NCBI GenBank assembly: GCA_964556225.1
Contig: CAZKVJ010000028.1
Location: 1-34,595 of the forward strand
Reading direction: 5' to 3'
Length of the DNA stretch: 34,595 nucleotides
DNA from: CAZKVJ01 sp964556225
GTDB lineage: Bacteria > Actinomycetota > Acidimicrobiia > Acidimicrobiales > Ilumatobacteraceae
Below the pieces are notes generated by a model, which saw only the letters and a program-made list of their open reading frames with translations, was not told the DNA's origin and searched no databases. Positions 1-7,443 of the stretch are shown here, in pieces. Positions within the stretch are counted from its first letter, which is position 1; every line of letters begins with the position of its first letter. Position numbers and translations under genes: made by a program.

Positions 1-26
1 TGATGTTGACCCGGGATCTTGGACAC
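1..26. repeat. IS3 left terminal inverted repeat (transposase 3' side)
   Basis: Matches the reverse complement of 1253-1278 at 23 of 26 bases, with mismatches at positions 15, 16 and 19. It begins exactly at the first base of the window. Confidence 0.9.
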
Positions 27-41
27 GGGGTTATGTGAGAT

Positions 42-923
42 TCAGCCTTCGTGGCTGGCTCGCCAGCGGGCAAGGTACTCCGCTGGGGTGAGGTGGTCGA
101 GGCCGGCTTGGTGTCGTTGCCGGTTGTAGAACACCTCGATGAACTCGAACAGGTAGGCGTGGGCTTGTGCTCGAGTCGGGAACCAGTTCGACCCGCCTCG
201 GATCCAGGCGATCTCGACCTTGAGACGTGCCCAGAACGACTCGATCGCTGCGTTGTCATAGGCGTCGCCGACGCTGCCGAACGACAGCCGCACGTTCGCG
301 TTGCCGGCCGCGACGGCGAAGTCGAACGACGTGTACTGACTGCCGTGGTCGGCGTGATGCACGACATCGTCAGGGCTGCCGGTGCGGGTCCGCGCCATCG
401 TCAACACCGACACCGCCAGCATCGTGTCCTGGGTCTCGCTGGTGTCCCAGCCGACGATGCCGTGATGGAACAGATCACGGATCCCGGCCAAGTGCAGCTT
501 GCCCTCGCCGGTCGGGAACATCGTGAAGTCCGCGACCCACCGCTGGTTCGGGCTGGTCGCGGTGAAGTCCCGGTTCAGCAGATCCTCGGTCGGTTCACCG
601 TCGGGGCGGACCTTTCGCCAGCGTCGAGGCACGTGAGCGCCTTTCCAGCCGTTGGCACGCATGATCCGCGCCACCCTGGAACGGGCGACACGGATCCCGC
701 GACGGTGCAGTTGGCCGAGCACTCGTGGCACGCCATACGTGCCGCGGGACTGCTCCCAGATCTCGCCGATCACCACAGCGAGGTCGGCGTCGGCACGCTC
801 ACGCGCCGACGGCACATGGTTGAGCCACGCGTAGAACGACGACTTCGGGATCTCGACGGCTTCGCACATCCGCTTGACCTCGAACTGGTCCCGGTGGTCC
901 TGGACGAAGCGGAAGCGGATCAC
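42..923 (-). CDS. IS3-family transposase OrfB, DDE catalytic subunit
   Basis: The 293-aa protein carries the integrase core of IS3 transposases. The acidic triad is visible as D132 (RWVADFT), D192 (HHADHGSQYTS) and E228 (DNAAIESFW). D192 and E228 are separated by 35 residues, the family spacing. The N-terminal 30-95 region has the HTH_21-like segment (SSFYAWL, YGVPRVLGQL). The start is GTG at 923, overlapping the orfA stop as GTGA. I see no A-rich slippery heptamer near the end of orfA, so reinitiation at the overlap, rather than the classical -1 frameshift, may supply OrfB; this is inference. The C-terminus (FYNRQRHQAGLDHLTPAEY) is intact. Confidence 0.95.
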   Translation of the reverse strand: MIRFRFVQDHRDQFEVKRMCEAVEIPKSSFYAWLNHVPSARERADADLAVVIGEIWEQSRGTYGVPRVLGQLHRRGIRVARSRVARIMRANGWKGAHVPRRWRKVRPDGEPTEDLLNRDFTATSPNQRWVADFTMFPTGEGKLHLAGIRDLFHHGIVGWDTSETQDTMLAVSVLTMARTRTGSPDDVVHHADHGSQYTSFDFAVAAGNANVRLSFGSVGDAYDNAAIESFWARLKVEIAWIRGGSNWFPTRAQAHAYLFEFIEVFYNRQRHQAGLDHLTPAEYLARWRASHEG

Positions 924-1216
924 CGCATCATCTCTCGGGCGAAATACGCGGCCGCCCGCCGCAGGATCTCTTTGTCGGTGCGGAGCTCGATCACCTCCTT
1001 GCGCAACCGTTGCAGCTCGGCCCGCTCGGACTCGCTCAACGCCTCCGGGTCACCATCGCGAGCCCGCCTCGCTCGGGCGTCACGGACCCAGTTCCACAAC
1101 GTGCCCTCGCTGATCGACAACGACCGGGCGACCTCCGCGATCGAGCGACCCGAGGTCTCCACCAGCTCCACCGCATCACGACGGAACTGCTCCGGATACT
1201 TCGCTGGACGGGCCAT
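920..1216 (-). CDS. IS3-family transposase OrfA, DNA-binding subunit
   Basis: The 98-aa protein begins MARPAKYPEQFRRDAVELV and has an HTH around residues 25-45 (SIAEVARSLSISEGTLWNWV). A leucine-rich coiled coil follows (LQRLRKEVIELRTDKEIL), matching the family's multimerisation segment. It should bind the terminal inverted repeats together with OrfB. The ATG start at 1216 is preceded by a GGAGGG-type ribosome binding site in the reverse complement of 1220-1228. It overlaps orfB by 4 nt. Confidence 0.93.
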   Translation of the reverse strand: MARPAKYPEQFRRDAVELVETSGRSIAEVARSLSISEGTLWNWVRDARARRARDGDPEALSESERAELQRLRKEVIELRTDKEILRRAAAYFAREMMR

Positions 1217-1252
1217 CGGCCCTCCTTCCTACACGGTCTCCCGCGTAATCAG

Positions 1253-1278
1253 GTGTCCAGGAATCCGGGTCAACATCA
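1253..1278. repeat. IS3 right terminal inverted repeat (orfA side)
   Basis: Partner of the repeat at 1-26. It lies 37 bp upstream of the orfA start, where the element's own promoter would be expected. The element ends at 1278 with CA-3'. Confidence 0.9.
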
Positions 1279-1391
1279 GTTGGCATCCTGAGACGTTCGG
1301 TCCGCCGCCGCCGTCGACGACGTGCTCCAGCGACCATCCAGGGAACGTTTGCGGAACGCGCGCCGTGGACGATGGTGGCGTGACCGGCGCC

Positions 1392-1958
1392 ATGTCGTCC
1401 GCACTGACCCGATCGGGCGCTCTCAAGCCCCTGCTCGATGCGGTGGCGGACTCCGTCACGCTCAACCCGCCGCAGTCCCTCGTCAGGTTGCGGGCGGAGT
1501 GCGACCTCGTCGGCGCGTACGAGGTGGAGACCCGAACCACGACCGGTCACGCCATCTGCTGCGACGAGCCCGCGTCGATCGGTGGGCGAGGCGCTGGCCC
1601 CAACCCCCTCGAGCTCTTGCTCGCCGCCGTGGGCTCGTGCTGGTTGATCACCTGCCGGATGTGGGCGACCCGGGGTGAGATCCCACTGGACTCCGTGTCG
1701 ATCGACGTGCGGACCACCTTCGACATCGGCGGGCTGCTCGGTGTGGACGGTGCGCCCGTGGCGCCTGACACCGTGCATCTCCGAGTCACCCTCGCCGGTC
1801 CGGCCGATCCGACGACCTACGAGCGCCTGGTCGAGCAGGTGACGGCCCACAGCCCGGTGGGCGTCCTCGTGGGTCACGGCGTCGACATCTCCACCGAGGT
1901 GGCCGTCGCCGCACGATCCGGGCCGGTGGATGCCGACCGTCGCTCGAACCTCAGCTGA
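1392..1958 (+). CDS. OsmC-like family protein
   Basis: The product is about 188 aa. It shows the OsmC/Ohr fold signature: NPLELLLAAVGSCWLITCRMWA around residues 75-97, then a strand-rich half (DSVSIDVRTTFDIGGLLGV) and the C-terminal stretch TYERLVEQVTAHSPVG. OsmC/Ohr proteins reduce organic hydroperoxides with two cysteines. Here the first (GSC) is present, but the second position reads HSPV instead of HxxCPv, so thiol peroxidase activity is uncertain; many OsmC-like proteins share this form. The start is uncertain: ATG 1392 or the in-frame GTG 1380. The reading frame runs open upstream into the IS, but that part has no family similarity. The IS ends 113 bp upstream, so its promoter may have been altered. 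It is followed at 24 nt by the haemoglobin gene, probably co-transcribed. Confidence 0.82.
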   Translation: MSSALTRSGALKPLLDAVADSVTLNPPQSLVRLRAECDLVGAYEVETRTTTGHAICCDEPASIGGRGAGPNPLELLLAAVGSCWLITCRMWATRGEIPLDSVSIDVRTTFDIGGLLGVDGAPVAPDTVHLRVTLAGPADPTTYERLVEQVTAHSPVGVLVGHGVDISTEVAVAARSGPVDADRRSNLS

Positions 1959-1982
1959 CAACGAATGGACAAAGGAGACGTC

Positions 1983-2351
1983 ATGGATCAGCCGTCACTG
2001 TTCGACCGCCTCGGCGGGCGCGAGGGAATCTTCGACCTGGTGGGCCAGGTGATCGACAACCACCTCGCCAACCCGGCGGTGAGCACCCGCTTCGTGCACG
2101 CCAGCATGAGCAGAGAGGAGCTCATCGCCAGTGGCGCCGAGTTCTTCTGCACCGGGCTGTCGGGGGTGCAGACCTACGAAGGGAGGTCGCTTGCCGACGC
2201 CCACGCCGGGATGAACATCAGCGATGCGGAGTTCAACGCCGTCATCGACGACATCCTGGCGGCGATGGTCAGCAAGGGCATCGGTGAGCTCGAGCAGGCC
2301 GAGGCGCTCAAGATCCTGTGGGGGATGAGGCCTGACGTGGTCGCGCGGTAG
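1983..2351 (+). CDS. Truncated haemoglobin (2-on-2 globin)
   Basis: This 122-aa protein has the normal length of a group I-like truncated haemoglobin. It begins SLFDRLGGREGIFDLVGQVI, has the glycine pair at 11-12, and carries the proximal-histidine segment ADAHAGMNIS with H74 as the likely haem ligand. Such globins bind O2 or NO and often act in NO or oxygen detoxification. ATG 1983 is chosen over ATG 1965 because AAAGGAG at 1971-1977 sits 5 nt upstream of it and lies inside the longer reading. Pairing with the OsmC-like gene suggests an oxidative or nitrosative stress role (inference). Confidence 0.85.
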   Translation: MDQPSLFDRLGGREGIFDLVGQVIDNHLANPAVSTRFVHASMSREELIASGAEFFCTGLSGVQTYEGRSLADAHAGMNISDAEFNAVIDDILAAMVSKGIGELEQAEALKILWGMRPDVVAR

Positions 2352-2411
2352 GTTCAGCGTGTCCGCCGGGGCCGCGTCCCCGTGACGGCACGGGGGCCTT
2401 GGCGGACGCGG

Positions 2412-5400
2412 ATGGGGGACATGGGGACCGCGAGGCAGACCGTGTGCATTCGCCTGCTCGGCGCCTTCGCCGTGCAGATCGGGGAACGCGTCATTGACGA
2501 GTCCGCGTTCCCCGGCCGGCGCTCCGTCGAGCTGGTCCAGTACCTCGCGCTCCAGCCCCGGTGCCAAGCGATCCGCGACCAGGTGATCGAGTCGCTCTGG
2601 CCCCATCTCGACCTCGACGCCGGTGCGGCCAACCTGCGCAAGGCCGCCCACCACGCACGCATCGCGCTCGGAGCGGGCGACGCCGTGGTGCTGCAGAGTG
2701 GCCGAGTGACCCTCTTCCCCGGCGCATCGCCCGACGTCGATGCGGTCGCGTTCGATGCGGCAGCGAGGGCTGCGCTGGTGGCGGGCGACCAGCGCGCATG
2801 CGCGGAGGTGGCGGCCACATGGCAGGGCGAGCTGCTGCCCGGAGCGATCTTCGAGGACTGGACCCAGCAGCAAAGACGTCAGCTGCACGACCTGCAAGCG
2901 GCGCTGCTCCGTGCCGCCGCTCGTTGGGAGGATCTCATCGGGCTGGAGCCAGCCGAGGAGCTCGCGTACCGGCAGCTGATGGCGCAGGCGCTGGCCAGCG
3001 GCGCGCGGTCAGCGACGATCAGCTGGTACGGCCGGCTCCGGGCCGAGCTCGCCAGTCTGGGCCTGAGCCCCGATCCGGCCACCTCCGAGCTCTATCGACG
3101 AGCCATCGACGGGTTGGCCCCGTCCTCCATGCCCTTCCTCGTCGGGCGAACGATCGAGCAAGCCCGGCTCGACGCCGCTCGCCTCGACGCAGCGTCGGGC
3201 AGATCCGTGGCGGTCACGCTGCGTGGTCCAGCCGGCATCGGGAAGTCGACCCTCTGTCACTGGCTGTGCCGCCAGCTGGAGCGCGACGGCTGGCTCGTGA
3301 CGATGGTGACCGCCAGCGAGGCGGATCGACCGTTCGGCGTGATCGTCGACGTGGTGGAGTCCATGCTCGACCACGTTCGGGACGGGCTCGACGAGCTCCA
3401 CCCCCACGCGCGGTCCGTGCTGGCATCGCTCACGCCGACGGCAGGTCTGGGCGATCCTCTCGACGGGCCGCTCTCACGCCACCAGGTCGTCGGCGCCCTC
3501 ACGGCGCTGGCCCGATGCGTGGGGGGCAACGGGGCCGTCGCGTTCGTGGTCGACGACGCGGACCTCGCCGACGGCGCCGGGCTCGAGGTGATCACGCAGC
3601 TCGCGCTGTCGGTCCCCGGAACCTTCGTGGTGCTGGCCCACCGCGACGCGACGGTCGGGCCCTTGCTCGAGAGGTGCCGCAACCGCTGGGAGCGAGCGGG
3701 TGTGCTCGTCGACATCTCTCTGCCGCCGCTCGACGTCGGCGATGCAGCCGCGCTCGTCCGGCGGGTCGCGACGGCGGACCTCGAGGACGCAGACGTCGAG
3801 CTGCTGGCCCGGCGCGGCGAGGGGAACCCCTTCGTGATCAGCGAGCTGGCCCGGATGGTCGACCCGGCAACGCCGCGAACCCTGCCGAACGATGTGTCGA
3901 GGGCCATCAGGGGCCGGCTCGTCGTGGTCGATCCGGATGCGCTGGCGGTGCTTCGGCGGCTGGCGGTCGCTGCGGACGATCTCGATGCGTCGACGGTGGT
4001 CGTGCTCACCGGTTACTCCGAGGCGGGCGCGCTCACCATGCTCGACCAGGCACTCGGCGCCGGCGTCTTGGTGGTCTCCGGAACCCGCTACCGGTTCCGA
4101 CACGACGTGGTGCGCCAAGCCCTGGTGGACGAGGTTCCGCCCCACCAGCGTCGGGCCATCCACCGCGACGTGGCCCGGCGGCTCGCCGCCGCCAACGGCC
4201 CGCCGGCCGACATCGCCCGACACTGGTTGGCCGCCGGGGAAGGCCGTGAAGCGGTGCCCTGGCTCGTCGCCGGAGCACAGGACGCGTTGCGTCTCGGAGC
4301 GTTCGGTGACGCCGCCCGGCTCGCTGATGCGGCGCTGGAGCACGCCGACGGCGATCCGGTCGCGCGCCGCGTGCGCGCCGAGGCGCTCGACCTGCTGGGT
4401 GATCCGGCGTGTCTCGCGGCGTACGCCGCGGCCATCGCGGTCTCGGATCCCACCTCCCGAGACGACCTCGTCGCGATGCGCGCCCTCGCGCAGCTGAAGC
4501 TCGGCGACGGGCCCGGTGCGCTCGCCGCGATCGACGGCGCCCGTCCCACGAGCGTCGGCGGGCGTCTCAGCCAGGCTCTGACCTATGCCGGCGCGGCCGC
4601 TCTGGGGTTCACCGACCCCGCCGAGGGGAGCGTGCTGGCCGCTGAATGCCGCCGGCTCGCGCTCGAGTCCGGCGACCGCGCCGCCATCGTCGTCGCCTCG
4701 TGGGCTCAGGCAGCTGCGGCGCACGCCAGGGGAGAGCTGCGAGATTCGGTCCTCGCCGACCTGGCCGACACCAAGGACCTCCCGGAGCTCGCAGTACGGA
4801 TCTTCGACGGTCAGCTCTGCGTGACCCAGCGGTTCCTCTACGGGGCGCGCCCCTACGACGAGGTGATCACGTTCGCTGACCAGCTCGCTGCTGAAGGCGA
4901 GCGCCTCGGAGCCGCCCGGGGCCAGGCGTTCGGCGTCACGCTCCGAGGGGAGGCCGAGCTGCTGTCAGGACAGCTGGCCGCGGCAGAACGGGACCTGACA
5001 CGGTCGGCCCGGATGCACCGGGACATCGGAGGCGCCACCGGGGAGGCGCTCGCACTCCAGCGACTGGCCGAGCTCGAGCTTCGGCGTGGCAACCGGGACC
5101 GGGCCCTTGACCTGCTGGACGCCGCCCTCGCTCTCGCACGGGTCACCGACATCGGGTTCCACCTTCTCGACCGCATCTACGGCACCCGGATCGAGGCCGC
5201 CGATACCCCAACGCAGGCGCTGGCGGCGGTCGACGAGGCGGAGGAGTCGGTCCGGGGGCCTCTCGAGACGTGCCCCGGGTGCCGGATCACCTTCGCTGTC
5301 CCCGCGGCCATCACGCTCGCCCGATTCGGTGACCTGGATCGTGCTCGTGAGATGGTCCAGGCCACCGACTACCTCGCCCACGTCGTGATGCGATTGCCGG

Positions 5401-5558
5401 CATGGGATGCAGCCCACGCGGAGGTGTGCGCGCACCTGGCACGTCGCGAAGGTGACGATGCGGCAGCCGGACGTCTCTTCGCTCACGCGGCGGGCGGCTT
5501 CGAGCGGGCTGGCCAGCCCTGGGACCGCGACCGGTGCGCGGCGTTGTCACAACGCTGA
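2412..5558 (+). CDS. Large transcriptional regulator: winged helix, BTAD and AAA ATPase, TPR-rich C-terminus
   Basis: The product is about 1048 aa. Residues ~8-90 resemble the OmpR-type winged helix of SARP/AfsR regulators (IRLLGAFAV, RRSVELVQYLAL, LWPHLDLDAGAANLRKAAHH). Residues ~95-240 resemble the BTAD domain (ELAYRQLMAQAL, WYGRLRAELASLGLSPDP). A STAND/AAA module follows, with Walker A GPAGIGKST near 272-280 and Walker B AFVVDDAD near 376. The remainder is alanine-rich, TPR-like helices up to the end. No C-terminal LuxR HTH is seen, so DNA binding should be N-terminal. Start choice is open: GTG 2382, ATG 2412 or ATG 2421, none with a clean Shine-Dalgarno; homology begins just after 2421. 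It sits 60 nt after the globin gene on the same strand. Targets are unknown. Confidence 0.85.
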   Translation: MGDMGTARQTVCIRLLGAFAVQIGERVIDESAFPGRRSVELVQYLALQPRCQAIRDQVIESLWPHLDLDAGAANLRKAAHHARIALGAGDAVVLQSGRVTLFPGASPDVDAVAFDAAARAALVAGDQRACAEVAATWQGELLPGAIFEDWTQQQRRQLHDLQAALLRAAARWEDLIGLEPAEELAYRQLMAQALASGARSATISWYGRLRAELASLGLSPDPATSELYRRAIDGLAPSSMPFLVGRTIEQARLDAARLDAASGRSVAVTLRGPAGIGKSTLCHWLCRQLERDGWLVTMVTASEADRPFGVIVDVVESMLDHVRDGLDELHPHARSVLASLTPTAGLGDPLDGPLSRHQVVGALTALARCVGGNGAVAFVVDDADLADGAGLEVITQLALSVPGTFVVLAHRDATVGPLLERCRNRWERAGVLVDISLPPLDVGDAAALVRRVATADLEDADVELLARRGEGNPFVISELARMVDPATPRTLPNDVSRAIRGRLVVVDPDALAVLRRLAVAADDLDASTVVVLTGYSEAGALTMLDQALGAGVLVVSGTRYRFRHDVVRQALVDEVPPHQRRAIHRDVARRLAAANGPPADIARHWLAAGEGREAVPWLVAGAQDALRLGAFGDAARLADAALEHADGDPVARRVRAEALDLLGDPACLAAYAAAIAVSDPTSRDDLVAMRALAQLKLGDGPGALAAIDGARPTSVGGRLSQALTYAGAAALGFTDPAEGSVLAAECRRLALESGDRAAIVVASWAQAAAAHARGELRDSVLADLADTKDLPELAVRIFDGQLCVTQRFLYGARPYDEVITFADQLAAEGERLGAARGQAFGVTLRGEAELLSGQLAAAERDLTRSARMHRDIGGATGEALALQRLAELELRRGNRDRALDLLDAALALARVTDIGFHLLDRIYGTRIEAADTPTQALAAVDEAEESVRGPLETCPGCRITFAVPAAITLARFGDLDRAREMVQATDYLAHVVMRLPAWDAAHAEVCAHLARREGDDAAAGRLFAHAAGGFERAGQPWDRDRCAALSQR

Positions 5559-5644
5559 CGCTGCCCGGCCACGGCCCCGGTCACCACATCCCGGCGGGGA
5601 ACCCCGCGGACGGCTCGCCGACGCCGGCGTGCCCACCGTGCCGG

Positions 5645-5846
5645 GCGCTGGTGCGCCACCAGCACGAAGCTGCGGCCGAGACCACCGCTGTACGCGAGCA
5701 GTCCCCAGTAGCGTGCGGCTTCTTCGAGGAGTCCGGCGTTGTCGAGACCGCTGATCTCGACGGCGTCGAAACCCATCTCGGTCGCCAGTCCGGCGACGAG
5801 GCGACGTGCCGAGTCGTCGTCAGCGGCGACCGGCAGGAGCGGTCGA
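5645..5846 (-). pseudogene. 3' remnant of an F420-dependent NADP reductase-like gene
   Basis: Within the roughly 300 bp between the regulator and the methyltransferase, the minus strand encodes about 65 residues ending a known fold: PVAADDDSARRLVAGLATEM, GFDAVEISGLDNAGLLEEAA, RYWGLLAYSGGLGRSFVLVA. This matches the C-terminal half of NADPH:F420 reductase-like proteins (Rossmann type). The N-terminal nucleotide-binding part (GxGxxG) is absent. There is no start codon nearby, and no stop where the family ends. It directly abuts the methyltransferase stop (5860), so a deletion probably joined the two. Family assignment comes from recognition of the pattern only; rest of 5559-5644 shows nothing identifiable. 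Confidence 0.6.
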
Positions 5847-5859
5847 TGCGCCCCGGATG

Positions 5860-6708
5860 TCACCCGCCACGCCGAGCCGTCACCAGCCAGGTGGCCGAGC
5901 CGAACACCACACCGTCGCCGGTCTCGTGGGCGGCCATCGCGGCCAGGAGGTTCTCCGTGGCCTGCGCCCGCCCGTCGTCGTCGAGGCCCTCGAGCATCCA
6001 GCCGAGCTGGCCGAGGACGAACTGGTGGGCATCGCCCGCGTCGGCGCCGAACCACATGCCGGCCCGCTGCGAGGTCACCTCGATCTCGCCGAAGCCGGTG
6101 TCCCCGAGGAGGGACCGGACGTGGTCGGGGTCCGACTGGGAGAACGGTGGGGGCCCGCTCGGCGGTGCCGGTAGGTCGCGCCCGGCCGACAGTGCGGCGA
6201 CGAAGGTCCCGAACCACTCGTTCTCGGCTGACGGCTGCCAGACCAGCAGGGCCAGGCGTCCCCCGTGGCGCACCGCCGCCGCGATGTTGGCGAACGCAGC
6301 GCGGTGGTCGCCGAAGAACATGGTGCCGGTGCGGCTGAGGGCCACGTCGAACGATGCCGGTTCGAACGGATGCACCTGGGCGTCGCCGAGGACGAAGGAA
6401 GCGTTGCCGACGCCCTCGGCGCTGGCGCGCCGGCGGGCGACGTCGAGCATGGCCGAGGAGAGGTCGATCCCCAGCGCCGAGCCCTTCGGGGCACACCGGG
6501 CTGCATCGATGGTGGTGCGTCCGTTCCCGCATCCGATGTCGAGCACGCGGTCGGTGATCTCGATGGCAGCGGCATCCAGCAGTGGTCGGTCGTAGGCGGC
6601 AACGGCCCGGTCGTACCGGTCGGCGTTGGCAGCCCAGAAGGCACCTTCCGGACCATCCCAGGCCTGGCGTTGCTCGGCGTTCGGCGGCGCTGGCTGATAC
6701 TCTCCCAT
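5860..6708 (-). CDS. Class I SAM-dependent methyltransferase
   Basis: The 282-aa protein has the SAM-binding motif VLDIGCGNGRTT at residues 55-66. The acidic ribose-binding position (GIDLSSAMLD), motif II/III region (FDVALSRTGTMFFGD) and motif IV (VRHGGRLALLVWQ) follow in the expected order. The family is the general Methyltransf_11/25 type; the methyl acceptor cannot be read from sequence. ATG 6708 is preferred to in-frame codons further out because those lie across the divergent padR start. The gene starts 32 bp from padR on the opposite strand, and a palindrome overlaps its start codon, so PadR control of this gene is likely (inference). Confidence 0.88.
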   Translation of the reverse strand: MGEYQPAPPNAEQRQAWDGPEGAFWAANADRYDRAVAAYDRPLLDAAAIEITDRVLDIGCGNGRTTIDAARCAPKGSALGIDLSSAMLDVARRRASAEGVGNASFVLGDAQVHPFEPASFDVALSRTGTMFFGDHRAAFANIAAAVRHGGRLALLVWQPSAENEWFGTFVAALSAGRDLPAPPSGPPPFSQSDPDHVRSLLGDTGFGEIEVTSQRAGMWFGADAGDAHQFVLGQLGWMLEGLDDDGRAQATENLLAAMAAHETGDGVVFGSATWLVTARRGG

Positions 6709-6717
6709 TGAGAGAAT
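6697..6717. promoter_or_regulatory. Candidate PadR operator in the divergent promoter
   Basis: An inverted repeat with 8-bp arms (ATACTCTC at 6697-6704, GAGAGAAT at 6710-6717; 7 of 8 positions pair) lies over the methyltransferase start. It sits in the only AT-rich stretch of this region (to about 6725). A second short palindrome, CCCTAGGG, is at 6727-6734 next to the padR ribosome binding site. Position and symmetry suggest an autoregulatory operator. No binding data. Confidence 0.5.
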
Positions 6718-6740
6718 AATTTTTGTCCCTAGGGGAGAAC

Positions 6741-7427
6741 ATGTCAAGCGGCCCGGCCCTGTCGACGACCTCGTTCGCCGTGCTCGGCCTGCTGGCCGTG
6801 CGGTCCTGGACCACGCACGAGCTCGTCCGGCAGGTCGACCGAAGCCTGCGTCGCCTGTGGCCCAGGGCGCAGAGCAAGCTCTACGAGGAGCCCAAGAAGC
6901 TCGTCGCCCAGGGGCTGGCCAGCGCCACCGACGACCCCGTCGGGCGACGGCGGCGCACCCGGTACACCATCACCGCCAAGGGCCGGCGGGCGCTGGCCGA
7001 CTGGCTCCGGGAGCCCGGTGCCGGCCCCCAGCTCGAGTTCGAGCAGCTCTTGAAGATCCACTTCGCCGACAGCGGGTCCAAGGCCGACATCGCTGCCAAC
7101 CTGGAGGCGGCGAGGGCGTGGGTGCTGGCCCAGAACGAGGAGAACCTGGCGGCAGCCCGGGCCTACCTGGCCGGCGCGGGGCCGTTCCCCGAGCGGGCCG
7201 CCATCAACCTCCTCGTCGGCCGCTTCCACACCGAGTTCTACGCAGCCGTCGCCGACTGGATCGTGTGGGCGGAGGCGCTCGTCGAGTCGTGGCCGAACGA
7301 CGTGAGGGCAGCGCCGTACGACCTGGCCGCCGCCGAGCAGTCCGTCGCGCTGGCCGAGTCGATCGAGTCGATGCTCCGCCGCGGAGTGGTCGCCACCGAC
7401 GCCAGCCGGACCGAGGCGGCGGGATGA
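6741..7427 (+). CDS. PadR-family transcriptional regulator
   Basis: The 228-aa protein has an N-terminal winged helix over residues ~6-90: SFAVLGLLAVRSWTTHELV, the PadR recognition-helix stretch RAQSKLYEEPKKLVAQGLA, and the wing RRTRYTITAKGRRALADWL. A C-terminal helical domain (Vir_C-like, ~100-205) should mediate dimerisation and ligand sensing. ATG 6741 is chosen because AGGGGAG (6731-6737) precedes it and homology begins right after. It is divergent from the methyltransferase gene, an arrangement typical of a repressor controlling its neighbour and itself. The effector is unknown. Confidence 0.9.
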   Translation: MSSGPALSTTSFAVLGLLAVRSWTTHELVRQVDRSLRRLWPRAQSKLYEEPKKLVAQGLASATDDPVGRRRRTRYTITAKGRRALADWLREPGAGPQLEFEQLLKIHFADSGSKADIAANLEAARAWVLAQNEENLAAARAYLAGAGPFPERAAINLLVGRFHTEFYAAVADWIVWAEALVESWPNDVRAAPYDLAAAEQSVALAESIESMLRRGVVATDASRTEAAG

Positions 7428-7443
7428 CGGTGCGTCGTTGGCC

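Larger units (their letters stand above)
1..1278 (-). mobile_element. IS3-family insertion sequence, apparently complete
   Basis: The two ends form terminal inverted repeats (1-26 and 1253-1278) that match at 23 of 26 positions and end in TGATGTTGACCC. Between them lie two overlapping genes on the minus strand, orfA (920-1216) and orfB (42-923), the normal IS3 layout. Total length of 1278 bp is usual for the family. Both genes are open, so the copy may be active. The left end coincides with base 1 of the window, so the flanking target duplication cannot be checked. The right end lies about 113 bp upstream of the OsmC-like gene. Confidence 0.93.
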
